Source of the DNA: an uncultured Anaerolineaceae bacterium
Lineage (GTDB): Bacteria > Chloroflexota > Anaerolineae > Anaerolineales > Anaerolineaceae
NCBI GenBank assembly: GCA_927443345.1
Contig: CAKMKJ010000035.1
Coordinates: 28,286 to 92,285, forward strand
Reading direction: 5' to 3'
DNA: 64,000 bases
The position numbers and the translations under genes were made by a program. Position 1 is the stretch's first letter; the number at the start of each line of letters is the position of its first letter. The notes beneath the pieces were generated by a model, which made no database searches, was not told where the DNA came from, and was given only the letters and a program-made list of their open reading frames with translations. Shown piece after piece: positions 10,468 through 18,924 of the stretch.

Positions 10468-11151
10468 ATGGGAAACATACTGATAGTAGAAGATGATCCA
10501 AACATTCGCAAACTCGTGAGAGTGAACCTTGTCAAACGCGGATACACAGTCAGCGAAGCTGAAGACAGCCACACTGCCATTTCACTATTTCAAGAAATCC
10601 CTGTTGATCTTGTACTGCTTGACCTGGTCATCCCGGGGCTGTCTGGTGTGGATGTGTGCGCCTGGATCAGGGCACGTTCAGATGTGCCGATTATAATTTT
10701 GAGCGCACGCCTCGAAGAAGATCTCAAAGTCGCAGCCCTGGATGCCGGCGCAGATGATTATGTGACAAAACCCTTTGGACAAGAAGAACTGCTTGCCAGG
10801 GTTAGAGCATTTCTACGGCGCACATACATCTCCGCAAAAACGAGCGACAATCGAATTCAAATTGGTGACCTGATCATCGATCTTGAGGCTCGCAGAGTTT
10901 TTGTAGGTGAAGAAGATCTTCACCTTACTAGAACTGAATATTCAATTCTTTCAGAATTAGCCAGCAGTATGGATGGAATCGTGACCCATGATGAATTACT
11001 GGTGCGCGTGTGGGGGCCTGAATATCGGGGCTCAAACCATTACCTTCATACCTACCTCGGACGTTTACGCAAAAAGCTGGGAGATTATAACGAACTGCTA
11101 GAAACTGTTTCCGGCATGGGTTACAACCTGCACTCAAAAAAGATCTACTAA
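10468..11151 (+). CDS. OmpR/KdpE-family response regulator
   Basis: REC domain ILIVEDDPNIRKLV...LLDLVIPGLSGVDV...ADDYVTKPFG, plus C-terminal winged helix (LTRTEYSILSELASS...YLGRLRKKLG). Confidence 0.94.
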   Translation: MGNILIVEDDPNIRKLVRVNLVKRGYTVSEAEDSHTAISLFQEIPVDLVLLDLVIPGLSGVDVCAWIRARSDVPIIILSARLEEDLKVAALDAGADDYVTKPFGQEELLARVRAFLRRTYISAKTSDNRIQIGDLIIDLEARRVFVGEEDLHLTRTEYSILSELASSMDGIVTHDELLVRVWGPEYRGSNHYLHTYLGRLRKKLGDYNELLETVSGMGYNLHSKKIY

Positions 11152-11266
11152 TTCATCGATGTGCTCTTCAATTGTTGTGAACCTTTCAAGCGCAATAAAA
11201 TAGGTAACTTTTTTTTGTAACCTATCTGTGGGTTCCACCATAATATAAAATGATTTTAAAAAAAAT

Positions 11267-11301
11267 CTACCCTCAAATAATTGATGAGGGTAGCTTTTTT
11301 G
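11267..11301. terminator. Bidirectional intrinsic terminator between convergent genes
   Basis: 9-bp perfect stem CTACCCTCA/TGAGGGTAG with a T-run to the right and an A-run to the left. Confidence 0.8.
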
Positions 11302-11327
11302 TTCAACACGTTTGGATTATTGTATTG

Positions 11328-12080
11328 CTATTTTGTTACATATCCAAAGAGTGTGTAGGTTCCCGCTTCTGGAGCGATCGCGCAAGCTGAGGTAACGCCA
11401 TCTACTTCTGGAATAACTCTTAAAGTAGTTGGAAGTCTGGCCCAAAGGCCATCTTTCAATTGGCGAATTTCAACGACCATCTTTGCACTTCCAGCGGAGA
11501 ATGGGTGGCAGATTTCACCATAGCTGGTGACTTCAACACCATTCGAGTAACTATCAAGCCATGAAGGTCTGGGGTACATGACAAAATCAACAGAAACTTC
11601 ATTTCCCCTGTTCCACAAGCCAGGTTTTTCGACAGCAGCGACGTCTTCTACAAGATCATCTTCTGTGGGCACATGATAGTAAGCAAACAATGCATAGGTT
11701 CCAGCATAATTTGTTTGTGCACATGCATGAAAAATTCCTTCAGATGGTGCCGGAGCTAATTCTGTTGTGGTCTTAACCTTAACCCATGTCTTATCAACCA
11801 ATTGTCTGATCTCTCCAACCCAATCAAAGCCTGCACCTCTGAATTCATGGCAGATAAGGGCTGGTGCCGTGGTCTTGATTCCTTCGGTGATCAATTGAAG
11901 ATAGGAAGGAGCCCCGACTGAAGTAACAGAAACCTCAGTACCAATTACAGGTAAGGGGACGATCCAATCTCCTGGTGCTAAAGCTGAATTGGTAGCCGCT
12001 TTTGCAGCCTGGGGTACGTTCAACATAACCATACCCAACACAAAAACAATTACGAATAACCCGGTAAATACTTTTTTCAT
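11328..12080 (-). CDS. Secreted protein of unknown function with Sec signal peptide
   Basis: Start at internal ATG MKKVFTGLFVIVFVLGMVMLNVPQAAKA (GAGG upstream). Two internally similar halves, each with an ICHEF/ICHPF...IRQL motif. Confidence 0.7.
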   Translation of the reverse strand: MKKVFTGLFVIVFVLGMVMLNVPQAAKAATNSALAPGDWIVPLPVIGTEVSVTSVGAPSYLQLITEGIKTTAPALICHEFRGAGFDWVGEIRQLVDKTWVKVKTTTELAPAPSEGIFHACAQTNYAGTYALFAYYHVPTEDDLVEDVAAVEKPGLWNRGNEVSVDFVMYPRPSWLDSYSNGVEVTSYGEICHPFSAGSAKMVVEIRQLKDGLWARLPTTLRVIPEVDGVTSACAIAPEAGTYTLFGYVTK

Positions 12081-12275
12081 TTTTCCTCTTTTCAAATAAG
12101 ATGGGTTGATTTCAACATAATACCCATCCCTTCCGATATATGTCCTCAATGAAAACAAAAATATTCCTATATTTTTTGCAAGTTGCGAATAAAAAAATCC
12201 CGCTTAATTCCATACTTTTATTCAATTTCAATGATGAATCTAAAAAAAACTATATTGAGTATTTATTGAGTTAGT

Positions 12276-12309
12276 GTTTGGGACATTAATAGCCATCATC
12301 ACCTAATAT
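12276..12309 (+). promoter_or_regulatory. GGGAC promoter-like motif, copy A (upstream of DUF3494/sortase operon)
   Basis: GTTTGGGACATTAATAGCCATCATCACCTAATAT; -10-like TAATAT at 12304-12309. Confidence 0.6.
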
Positions 12310-12790
12310 GGTACTGAATCTATTCCCCAAAGAAAGGAGTGCATTTTTGACCCGGATTTTTGCCAGCCCGATTCCCATTTCAGCCCTCCGAACAAAGTAA
12401 TTATGGGAAAAGAAATTTCTTCACAAGGAATCCAGATCATAAATCGGTTTGCAAAATGACGTTACTAAAAACAAATACAAAGCGAAATGGTTGCTTGAAC
12501 AATGCCTGGTGGATTGACGACTGGACAACAAAGGTGACAAATCAGAATAAACTGAAGACAAGCCTTATGCTCCAGGAAAATGCAACAAATATTGTCTTGA
12601 AATCAAATACTGATTCAATTGCCATGATCAAGACAAGAAACTTTATCAGTGACTCATTCACATCATCAACGGGTATTGAGGGAACAGTCATTATAGGCAC
12701 AACCTCAACCGCAACAGACCTGAACGTGCATGAAACCTTGCTCAACATCCAACCACTTACTTGTATCTCAAATCAAAAAGGATGGAAGAA

Positions 12791-13735
12791 ATGAAAACAA
12801 ATAGAGTTCTAACCATTACAATCGTACTGATTCTGCTGGTCGCTGCAGCAGGAATAACCTATACCGGTGTAATTGCCAGACCTTATAGCGCTGCCACGGC
12901 TCCCGGCCTGGGAGCGGCAGGATATTATTCAATATTGGCAGGTGTATCGGCTTCCAGTGCAAATATGACTACTTTAGGTGGAAGTTTAGGAATGAGCCCA
13001 GGTATTACCTTAAACGGTCCATATTCTGTGGGCGGCTCAACAGATTTGGGTCCTGCAACGAATGCGGCAAACGCGCAAAGTGACGCATTAGGAGCTTTTG
13101 GTAACCTGGCCGGTCAGGGGTCTGATGGCACTTGGAGTATGGCGACTAGCCCTTTACCAGGTGTCTGGACAGATGCATCCAGCCCCGCATTTTCTGGAAC
13201 GCTCACGCTGACTGGTGATTATTCGGATGTCTGGGTTTTTCAGATTTCAACTGATTTCACCTTCAGTGGTGCTGTCGTAATGGCTGGAAATGCACAGGCA
13301 TGTAATGTTTTCTGGCAGGTCGCGAGTGATGCAACCATTGCATCAGGATCGTCATTTATCGGAACCTTGATTGCTTCAGGAGATATCACAGTTGTTTCAG
13401 GGGCCAACGTAAGTGGCAGAATATTGTCACTTAACGATGCTGTAACCACCGACAATAACACCATCAGCATGCCGCCATGCAATTCTGCTGCTGCTGCCGG
13501 CCCTTCTCTCCCCGACAACCCACAACCCGAAAGCGGTTCAACTGAAGCCTATGTTGGCACACAAACAGCCCTCACAGCCACAGCAATTTCAAGCAGAGCC
13601 GGTGTTCCCAGTACAGGCGGCGCACCCCTTAATGGTGATGGAACCTTATGGTTGATTTTAGGTTTTAGTGCCCTATGTGTTGTGATTCTTTTCTATCTAA
13701 CCAGAAAAATCCAACGCAACAATGGATCAAAATGA
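12791..13735 (+). CDS. Ice-binding-like (DUF3494) surface protein with C-terminal sortase-type anchor
   Basis: MKTNRVLTITIVLILLVAAAG signal; ILAGVSASSANMTTLGGSLGMSPG; QACNVFWQVASDATIASGSSFIGTLIASGDITVVSGANVSGRILSLNDAVTTDNNTI; tail VPSTGG-hydrophobic-RKIQRNNGSK. Confidence 0.87.
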   Translation: MKTNRVLTITIVLILLVAAAGITYTGVIARPYSAATAPGLGAAGYYSILAGVSASSANMTTLGGSLGMSPGITLNGPYSVGGSTDLGPATNAANAQSDALGAFGNLAGQGSDGTWSMATSPLPGVWTDASSPAFSGTLTLTGDYSDVWVFQISTDFTFSGAVVMAGNAQACNVFWQVASDATIASGSSFIGTLIASGDITVVSGANVSGRILSLNDAVTTDNNTISMPPCNSAAAAGPSLPDNPQPESGSTEAYVGTQTALTATAISSRAGVPSTGGAPLNGDGTLWLILGFSALCVVILFYLTRKIQRNNGSK

Positions 13736-14552
13736 TAGCGCAAAACCGAGATTGATTGATAAACTTTTCTATTTTCGAAGACAATTATTTCTCGTGGTTT
13801 TGCTGCTAACCATTACCTTAATCATAAGTATTGTTCAAAGTGAGACGTGGAAGGAGGATGAAATTCTTTCTGCGTCTCATTCAACTATCCAAAAACAAGC
13901 TATGCAAGAGTCTGGCGATGTTGCAAAGCAACTAGCGCGCGAGGCAAAAACCCCCGATCGGCTTACCTCCTCGCTTTCGCCCACGGCAACGCCAATGCCT
14001 TCAATTCTGGGGATAGATTATGATCCCACGCTTGACCTTCATTCAGGGCCGGTACCATTGCCGCTCAAAATCTTGATCCCGATTCTTGAGGTGGATGCCC
14101 CCATCCTTGGCGTCGGTCTGACAATTAACAATGATATGGATGCGCCGAAAGGTCTTTACGGTGATCCAAACTGGTCTTCAGCATTTTGGTATCGCGGCAG
14201 CGCAATCCCTGGTGAGCCCGGAACTGCCACCATGGCTGGACATGTCAATGGCCTCCTCGGCCAACCCGAAACTTTTGCTCGCATTAGAAGACTTAAACCC
14301 GGAGACCTGATAATCATAAAAGTAAATAAAACAGATACTGCAATATATTTTGTTGTGGATGAAGTAAAAAAGTATTCCCTGGCTGAATTAAGAGAACCAG
14401 AAATCGTAGATAGAGTCTTCGGTGCCAAAGTTGGGTCAGATGAACAAAAACTCTCTGATGGCCTTTCTCACCTTACACTCATCACTTGTATAGGGAATTA
14501 CATAGATGGGGAATTTGATCATCGTATTGTGGTCTTTTCTACTTTGCGCTAA
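13722..14552 (+). CDS. Sortase
   Basis: AGHVNG (His), LTLITC (Cys), HRIVVFS (Arg) catalytic signature and N-terminal TM segment. Overlaps the upstream gene by 14 nt. Confidence 0.9.
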   Translation: MDQNDSAKPRLIDKLFYFRRQLFLVVLLLTITLIISIVQSETWKEDEILSASHSTIQKQAMQESGDVAKQLAREAKTPDRLTSSLSPTATPMPSILGIDYDPTLDLHSGPVPLPLKILIPILEVDAPILGVGLTINNDMDAPKGLYGDPNWSSAFWYRGSAIPGEPGTATMAGHVNGLLGQPETFARIRRLKPGDLIIIKVNKTDTAIYFVVDEVKKYSLAELREPEIVDRVFGAKVGSDEQKLSDGLSHLTLITCIGNYIDGEFDHRIVVFSTLR

Positions 14553-14659
14553 GAATTATTTTTTCAAATTACCCCTTGGTTTCATTAAAGGATGTCTATT
14601 TCAACGGTTTTTGATTACCTAAAAGTTCCATTTGTATATATAGACATTTAACAGAATGT

Positions 14660-14693
14660 ATTAGGGACTTAGGTATGACCAACCCGGTAAGCT
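14660..14693 (+). promoter_or_regulatory. GGGAC promoter-like motif, copy B (upstream of Dps)
   Basis: ATTAGGGACTTAGGTATGACCAACCCGGTAAGCT; -10-like TAAGCT at 14688-14693. Confidence 0.5.
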
Positions 14694-14732
14694 GTTATTG
14701 TAGCAATAAACTATCTACATTCAGGAGGCTAC

Positions 14733-15281
14733 ATGGGACTCATCCGAAACAACGGCCACGATCCAACCGTGCCAATCCTCATCCAACCTAACATCGGTCT
14801 GGAAAGTGATGTAAGGCTGCCGATCATTAATATTCTCAATAGCATCCTTTCGAATGAGGCTGTGCTGACTTTGAAGACACGGAATGCCCATTGGAATGTG
14901 CACGGGGTAAATTTTTTTGAACTTCACATACTCTTTGATACCCAATACAAACAACTGAACGATATCTCTGATGAAATCGCAGAAAGAGTGCGAATGGTGG
15001 GTGGCGTCGCAATGGGAAGTTTTGCAGAGTATTTGACTCACACGAACCTTGCAGAAAACCCTCCCGAAGTACCAGATACCCTGCATTTATTGGCGGATCA
15101 TGAAACAATCATCCGTTATCTGCATGAAGACATCCGCAAATGCAATGATGAGTATGAAGATGAAGGCACCTCAGACCTGATGGTAAGCGTGATGCGGATG
15201 CATGAAAAAATGGCCTGGATGCTTCGATCTTATCTCGACACAGAATCAACTATCGGCGAAAGCCAGAAAAGGAATAATTAA
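14733..15281 (+). CDS. dps: Dps-family ferritin-like protein, canonical ferroxidase ligands
   Basis: LKTRNAHWNVHGVNFFELHILFDTQYKQLNDISDEIAERVRMVGGVAMGS: the His/His/Asp/Asp/Glu positions match Dps. Confidence 0.93.
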   Translation: MGLIRNNGHDPTVPILIQPNIGLESDVRLPIINILNSILSNEAVLTLKTRNAHWNVHGVNFFELHILFDTQYKQLNDISDEIAERVRMVGGVAMGSFAEYLTHTNLAENPPEVPDTLHLLADHETIIRYLHEDIRKCNDEYEDEGTSDLMVSVMRMHEKMAWMLRSYLDTESTIGESQKRNN

Positions 15282-15282
15282 G

Positions 15283-15624
15283 ATGAATGAAAAACAATTT
15301 GAAGCAAAAATGGAAAAAGAGGGCACTAACGTCAAGAATGCTGTTGATAATATGGTTGAAGATGGCGTCTCAAAATTGAAATCTGAGTATGATGAATTTA
15401 GAGGACTCGTCAAAGAAAATGTTACTAAAGCGGCCTCGTCCATCAATAAAGAAGTAAACCACGGAATGCAACAATATAACACAAAGGTACATGAGGTTGC
15501 AGAAAAACTCCCATTTGATTTCAACCACAGCGTTCGCAAATATCCCTGGGTTGTGATCTCTTTTGGTTTGGTATTTGGTTTGATTCTTGGATTCTTGCTC
15601 AAACCATCCCGCCAAACCCGCTAA
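15283..15624 (+). CDS. DUF883/ElaB-YqjD-like membrane-anchored stress protein
   Basis: Start at ATG 15283; charged helical N-terminus and C-terminal HSVRKYPWVVISFGLVFGLILGFLL anchor. Confidence 0.75.
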   Translation: MNEKQFEAKMEKEGTNVKNAVDNMVEDGVSKLKSEYDEFRGLVKENVTKAASSINKEVNHGMQQYNTKVHEVAEKLPFDFNHSVRKYPWVVISFGLVFGLILGFLLKPSRQTR

Positions 15625-15658
15625 TCGACACAAAAACACAATTTGAAAAGAGGTTTTT

Positions 15659-16162
15659 ATGACTGATTTTAGAGAAACAAGAACATCACAACACGAAGAA
15701 GGACGTACTCAGCGAATCGCTACATTCAAAGCGACGCAATTGATTTGGCTCTTCCTCGGAATAATTGAAGCAATAATCGCATTACGCTTCATTTTCAGAT
15801 TGATTGGCGTCTATGCAGAAAATAATTTTGCCAGCTTCATTTATGGCCTTTCCAATATCTTCGTTGCACCGTTTCTATCCTTAACAGGCGCACCGGCATC
15901 TGGCAATATGGTGTTTGAATTTTCATCCCTGCTGGCCATGGGCGTCTATTTGCTAATTGCCTGGGGCATTGAACGGATCGTGTATGTGATTTTTTATCGT
16001 CCACGAGGACCAGTGAGTGTCAGGCAAACGATTGTTGATAACCATACAAACCAACAATCTGCACCTGGTATACGACGGACCACCAGAACTCAATCACCCA
16101 CCGGAACGCAACAGACTTCTGTTACTGAACAAACGCATACATCACCTCCCGGTTCTATTTAA
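15659..16162 (+). CDS. YggT-family-like membrane protein
   Basis: IEAIIALRFIFRLIGVYAENNFASFIYGLSNIFVAPFLSLTG pattern and a second hydrophobic segment. Confidence 0.7.
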   Translation: MTDFRETRTSQHEEGRTQRIATFKATQLIWLFLGIIEAIIALRFIFRLIGVYAENNFASFIYGLSNIFVAPFLSLTGAPASGNMVFEFSSLLAMGVYLLIAWGIERIVYVIFYRPRGPVSVRQTIVDNHTNQQSAPGIRRTTRTQSPTGTQQTSVTEQTHTSPPGSI

Positions 16163-16177
16163 AGGTAGCACGGCATT

Positions 16178-16226
16178 AACCACCGGTTTTAATTGGTAAA
16201 GTAAAAATAACCGGTGGTTTTGTTTT
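16178..16226 (+). terminator. Intrinsic terminator
   Basis: AACCACCGGTT...AACCGGTGGTT followed by TTGTTTT. Confidence 0.75.
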
Positions 16227-16285
16227 ACTAAAACAAAAGAACTTTATAAAATTTTGGTGAAAATAGAGTTCAAAAAGGAGTAAAA

Positions 16286-16414
16286 ATGAGACTATTTAAT
16301 TTCTTGGTTTGGCTGACTACAGGTGCATTTATCGGATGGTTTGCAGGCAAAATGGTGAGCGCAGAAAACCTTCGCCAACAGAAAGCCAACCTTAATCTAG
16401 ACGATTCTGATTAA
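16286..16414 (+). CDS. Small (about 42 aa) membrane protein, below ORF-track cutoff
   Basis: MRLFNFLVWLTTGAFIGWFAGKMVSAENLRQQKANLNLDDSD* preceded by AAAAAGGAG. Start coordinate uncertain by about 1 nt. Confidence 0.6.
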   Translation: MRLFNFLVWLTTGAFIGWFAGKMVSAENLRQQKANLNLDDSD

Positions 16415-16565
16415 TTGGCTGAAATCTTATTGATTTTCAATTATCACTAGGAGTGTAAACTGCTCACCATATGAGTATCAAATGGGACAAAATGGTGTTA
16501 GTAAGCGAAGTCCCAGACAGTCAACTGCCTGGTTATTACATTCAAATTTATAAAAGGAGAACATA

Positions 16566-16832
16566 ATGGGATTACTATCCTGGATTGTTGTTGGTTTGAT
16601 CGCTGGATGGTTGGCAGGATTGATCATGCGCGGTAGCGGCTTTGGATTGCTCGGTAACATCGTCGTGGGCGTAATCGGTGGTTTATTGGGTGGATGGCTT
16701 GCTTCTTCTGTATTCAATATTGGACCAGGCATGAGCGGCATAAACTTTGGATCCATCGTGATCGCCTTTTTGGGCGCAATAGTACTCATTTTAATATTGC
16801 GCTTGCTTGGTCTTGGACGTAAACGGGTATAA
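16566..16832 (+). CDS. GlsB/YeaQ/YmgE family membrane protein
   Basis: MGLLSWIVVGLIAGWLAGLIMRGSGFGLLGNIVVGVIGGLLGGWL; AAAAGGAG upstream. Confidence 0.93.
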   Translation: MGLLSWIVVGLIAGWLAGLIMRGSGFGLLGNIVVGVIGGLLGGWLASSVFNIGPGMSGINFGSIVIAFLGAIVLILILRLLGLGRKRV

Positions 16833-16849
16833 ACGTAAAGCTTATTTTC

Positions 16850-16904
16850 CGCCCTGGATTACTGCTGTGAGGATATATAGACGGCCGTATCCAGGGCGTT
16901 TTTT
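16850..16904 (+). terminator. Intrinsic terminator with a 29-nt loop
   Basis: CGCCCTGGAT ... ATCCAGGGCG then TTTTTT. Confidence 0.75.
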
Positions 16905-17040
16905 GAAGACCTTATGATTTAACCACCAAAAAATAAGTGATTGATTGAAGGTTACCTTCATTTTTTGTAAGTCAATTTTTTGCCACATGATCATTATCAA
17001 TTTATAAATAATAAATTATGCAGTTAAAGAAAGCAAACTG

Positions 17041-17994
17041 ATGATCTCAAAGAAACATACCAAACACCTCTTGCCCGCAAAACTTGTCTTCAACCCGAGT
17101 GCCGGCGCTGCCAGGGCGCATCCTATTGAAATTGTAGATATCATTCACGAACTTCAAGCTCAACGTATCGTCCCTGAACCTTTTCTGGTCGAACCAGGTT
17201 GTGACCTTGAAGGGGCTGTAAAACAAGCGCTTGAAAAAGGGTTTCGATTGTTTGTGGTTTGCGGAGGCGACGGCACCATTTCAGCCGTGGCAAGAATCCT
17301 TGCTGGCACTGATGCCACACTTGGGGTCATTCCAATTGGCACACAAAATAACGTGCCATTAAGTTTTGGCATACCTGATGACATTCCCGCAGCCATTGCC
17401 CTTTTGCGGACCGGTAAGCGTGTTAAAGTTGACCTTGGCCTGGCAACTTGTGAAAAAACCGTATTAACTTTTTTAGAAGGTGTTTCAATTGGTTTAGTGG
17501 CAGATTTATTTCCAACAGTAGATGACATTCAACATGGTGATTTATCCAAGATAGGTGAAGTCTTTAAAACTTTATCATCCTCTCCACCCGCAGAGATAAG
17601 CCTTTTTATAGATCAAAAGAAAAAAATGCATGATTTGGGGCATGTCGTGTTGGTCACCAATATGCCATTTATGGGCTTCCATTATCAAGTCTGCCCAGCA
17701 AAATCTTTTCGGGATGGATTTTTAGATGTGATTCATATGGCTGACCTGACCAAATTGGAACTTTTAAAACATATTTTCCTTGGGATCGGCATGGATAGAC
17801 CAGAAGATCCGCGCATTAAACATTTGAGGGTGCGGAAGCTTGTGATTGATACAAACCCTGCGATGAGTGTGATGGCAGATGGAATTATGCTTGGAACTGG
17901 TCAGGTAACCATAGAAGTTTTGCACCACGCATTATCAGTAATTGTAAATCCTACAGTATTGCGCCCGGTTGAACCTAAGAAATTAGAAGAGTAA
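17041..17994 (+). CDS. Diacylglycerol/lipid kinase family protein (YegS/BmrU-like)
   Basis: LVFNPSAGAARAH...FVVCGGDGTISAVARILAGTDATLGVIPIGTQNNVPLSFGIPDD. Confidence 0.93.
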   Translation: MISKKHTKHLLPAKLVFNPSAGAARAHPIEIVDIIHELQAQRIVPEPFLVEPGCDLEGAVKQALEKGFRLFVVCGGDGTISAVARILAGTDATLGVIPIGTQNNVPLSFGIPDDIPAAIALLRTGKRVKVDLGLATCEKTVLTFLEGVSIGLVADLFPTVDDIQHGDLSKIGEVFKTLSSSPPAEISLFIDQKKKMHDLGHVVLVTNMPFMGFHYQVCPAKSFRDGFLDVIHMADLTKLELLKHIFLGIGMDRPEDPRIKHLRVRKLVIDTNPAMSVMADGIMLGTGQVTIEVLHHALSVIVNPTVLRPVEPKKLEE

Positions 17995-18002
17995 ATATTG
18001 GT

Positions 18003-18770
18003 ATGAGTAATAATCACAAAGAAAAGGTTGTCAATGTACAAAAACGATTATTCGGATGGGTGAAAAGCCACGTTTCAATAATTCGGCTTGGATTGATAGC
18101 TTTAAGCCTATTAATCATTTTAGTTTTGATCCCCTCTCATATTCGAGTTTATTTTTGGCAAGGATTGTTAAAACAAAAAATCCTGGCAGCCATGCTTGTT
18201 AGTTTCTCTATTTTGGCGATCTCTTTAATTTTATCCGCCGGTCAACGCCTTGACTCGTGGTTCTTCCTACTGCTAAATATTCGCGGACATCGACCCCCAT
18301 GGTTGGATAAATTGATGGTTGGTTTTACCAACTTGGGGCATGCATTTGCCACACTTGGGTTTGCACTTGTTTTATTGCTCAGTGGAAAACAAATTTTTTC
18401 TTACAAACTTATATTGGGCAGCATAACCTTATGGCTATTGGTTGAATTTCTAAAATTGATCATATTTCGTTCACGTCCATTTGTTCGACTCACCCAAACG
18501 CGCATTGTTGGTGGCAAGGCGATTGGAAGATCGTTTCCCAGTGGGCACACAAGCCAGATTTTTTTTACTGCTGTTATTTTTATCCAGGGGTTTCACCTCC
18601 CTTTGATCGCTGCACTCGGATTATATGCGATTGCCCTTCTTGTTGGCGTCACCCGCATTTATGTTGGCGCACACTATCCGCGAGACATCATGGCCGGCGC
18701 TATTCTCGGCAGCGCTTGGGGGATTTTTTGGGGCTTGATCGACCGTTTCTTTTTCATCAGTCTGACTTAA
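18003..18770 (+). CDS. PAP2 family phosphatase
   Basis: KLIIFRSRPF...GRSFPSGHTSQ...RIYVGAHYPRDIMAGAILG. Confidence 0.94.
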   Translation: MSNNHKEKVVNVQKRLFGWVKSHVSIIRLGLIALSLLIILVLIPSHIRVYFWQGLLKQKILAAMLVSFSILAISLILSAGQRLDSWFFLLLNIRGHRPPWLDKLMVGFTNLGHAFATLGFALVLLLSGKQIFSYKLILGSITLWLLVEFLKLIIFRSRPFVRLTQTRIVGGKAIGRSFPSGHTSQIFFTAVIFIQGFHLPLIAALGLYAIALLVGVTRIYVGAHYPRDIMAGAILGSAWGIFWGLIDRFFFISLT

Positions 18771-18845
18771 ACCCCAAAGTCCATAATTTGAATTTTTTTT
18801 GTAAAAATATCGCACATAAACCTTTATAGTTTTTATTTAGTTTGT

Positions 18846-18879
18846 TTTAGGGACTTAAATAGCCTAATTCTCATATGAT
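18846..18879 (+). promoter_or_regulatory. GGGAC promoter-like motif, copy C (upstream of triple-PAS hybrid kinase operon)
   Basis: TTTAGGGACTTAAATAGCCTAATTCTCATATGAT; -10-like TATGAT at 18874-18879. Confidence 0.6.
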
Positions 18880-18924
18880 TTTAATTGACGTCATATCGGG
18901 CACTATATTTTATTGAGGCTATTA

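Noticed and set aside
12360-12794. 144-aa ORF upstream of the DUF3494 gene
   Set aside because: TTG start, no recognised family, overlaps the ribosome-binding region of a clear gene. Treated as part of the long leader, not called as a CDS.
16482-16512. GGGACAAAATGGTGTTAGTAAGCGAAGTCCC as another promoter motif copy
   Set aside because: Has GGGAC but lacks TAGCC and the positioned TANNNT; more like a weak imperfect hairpin.
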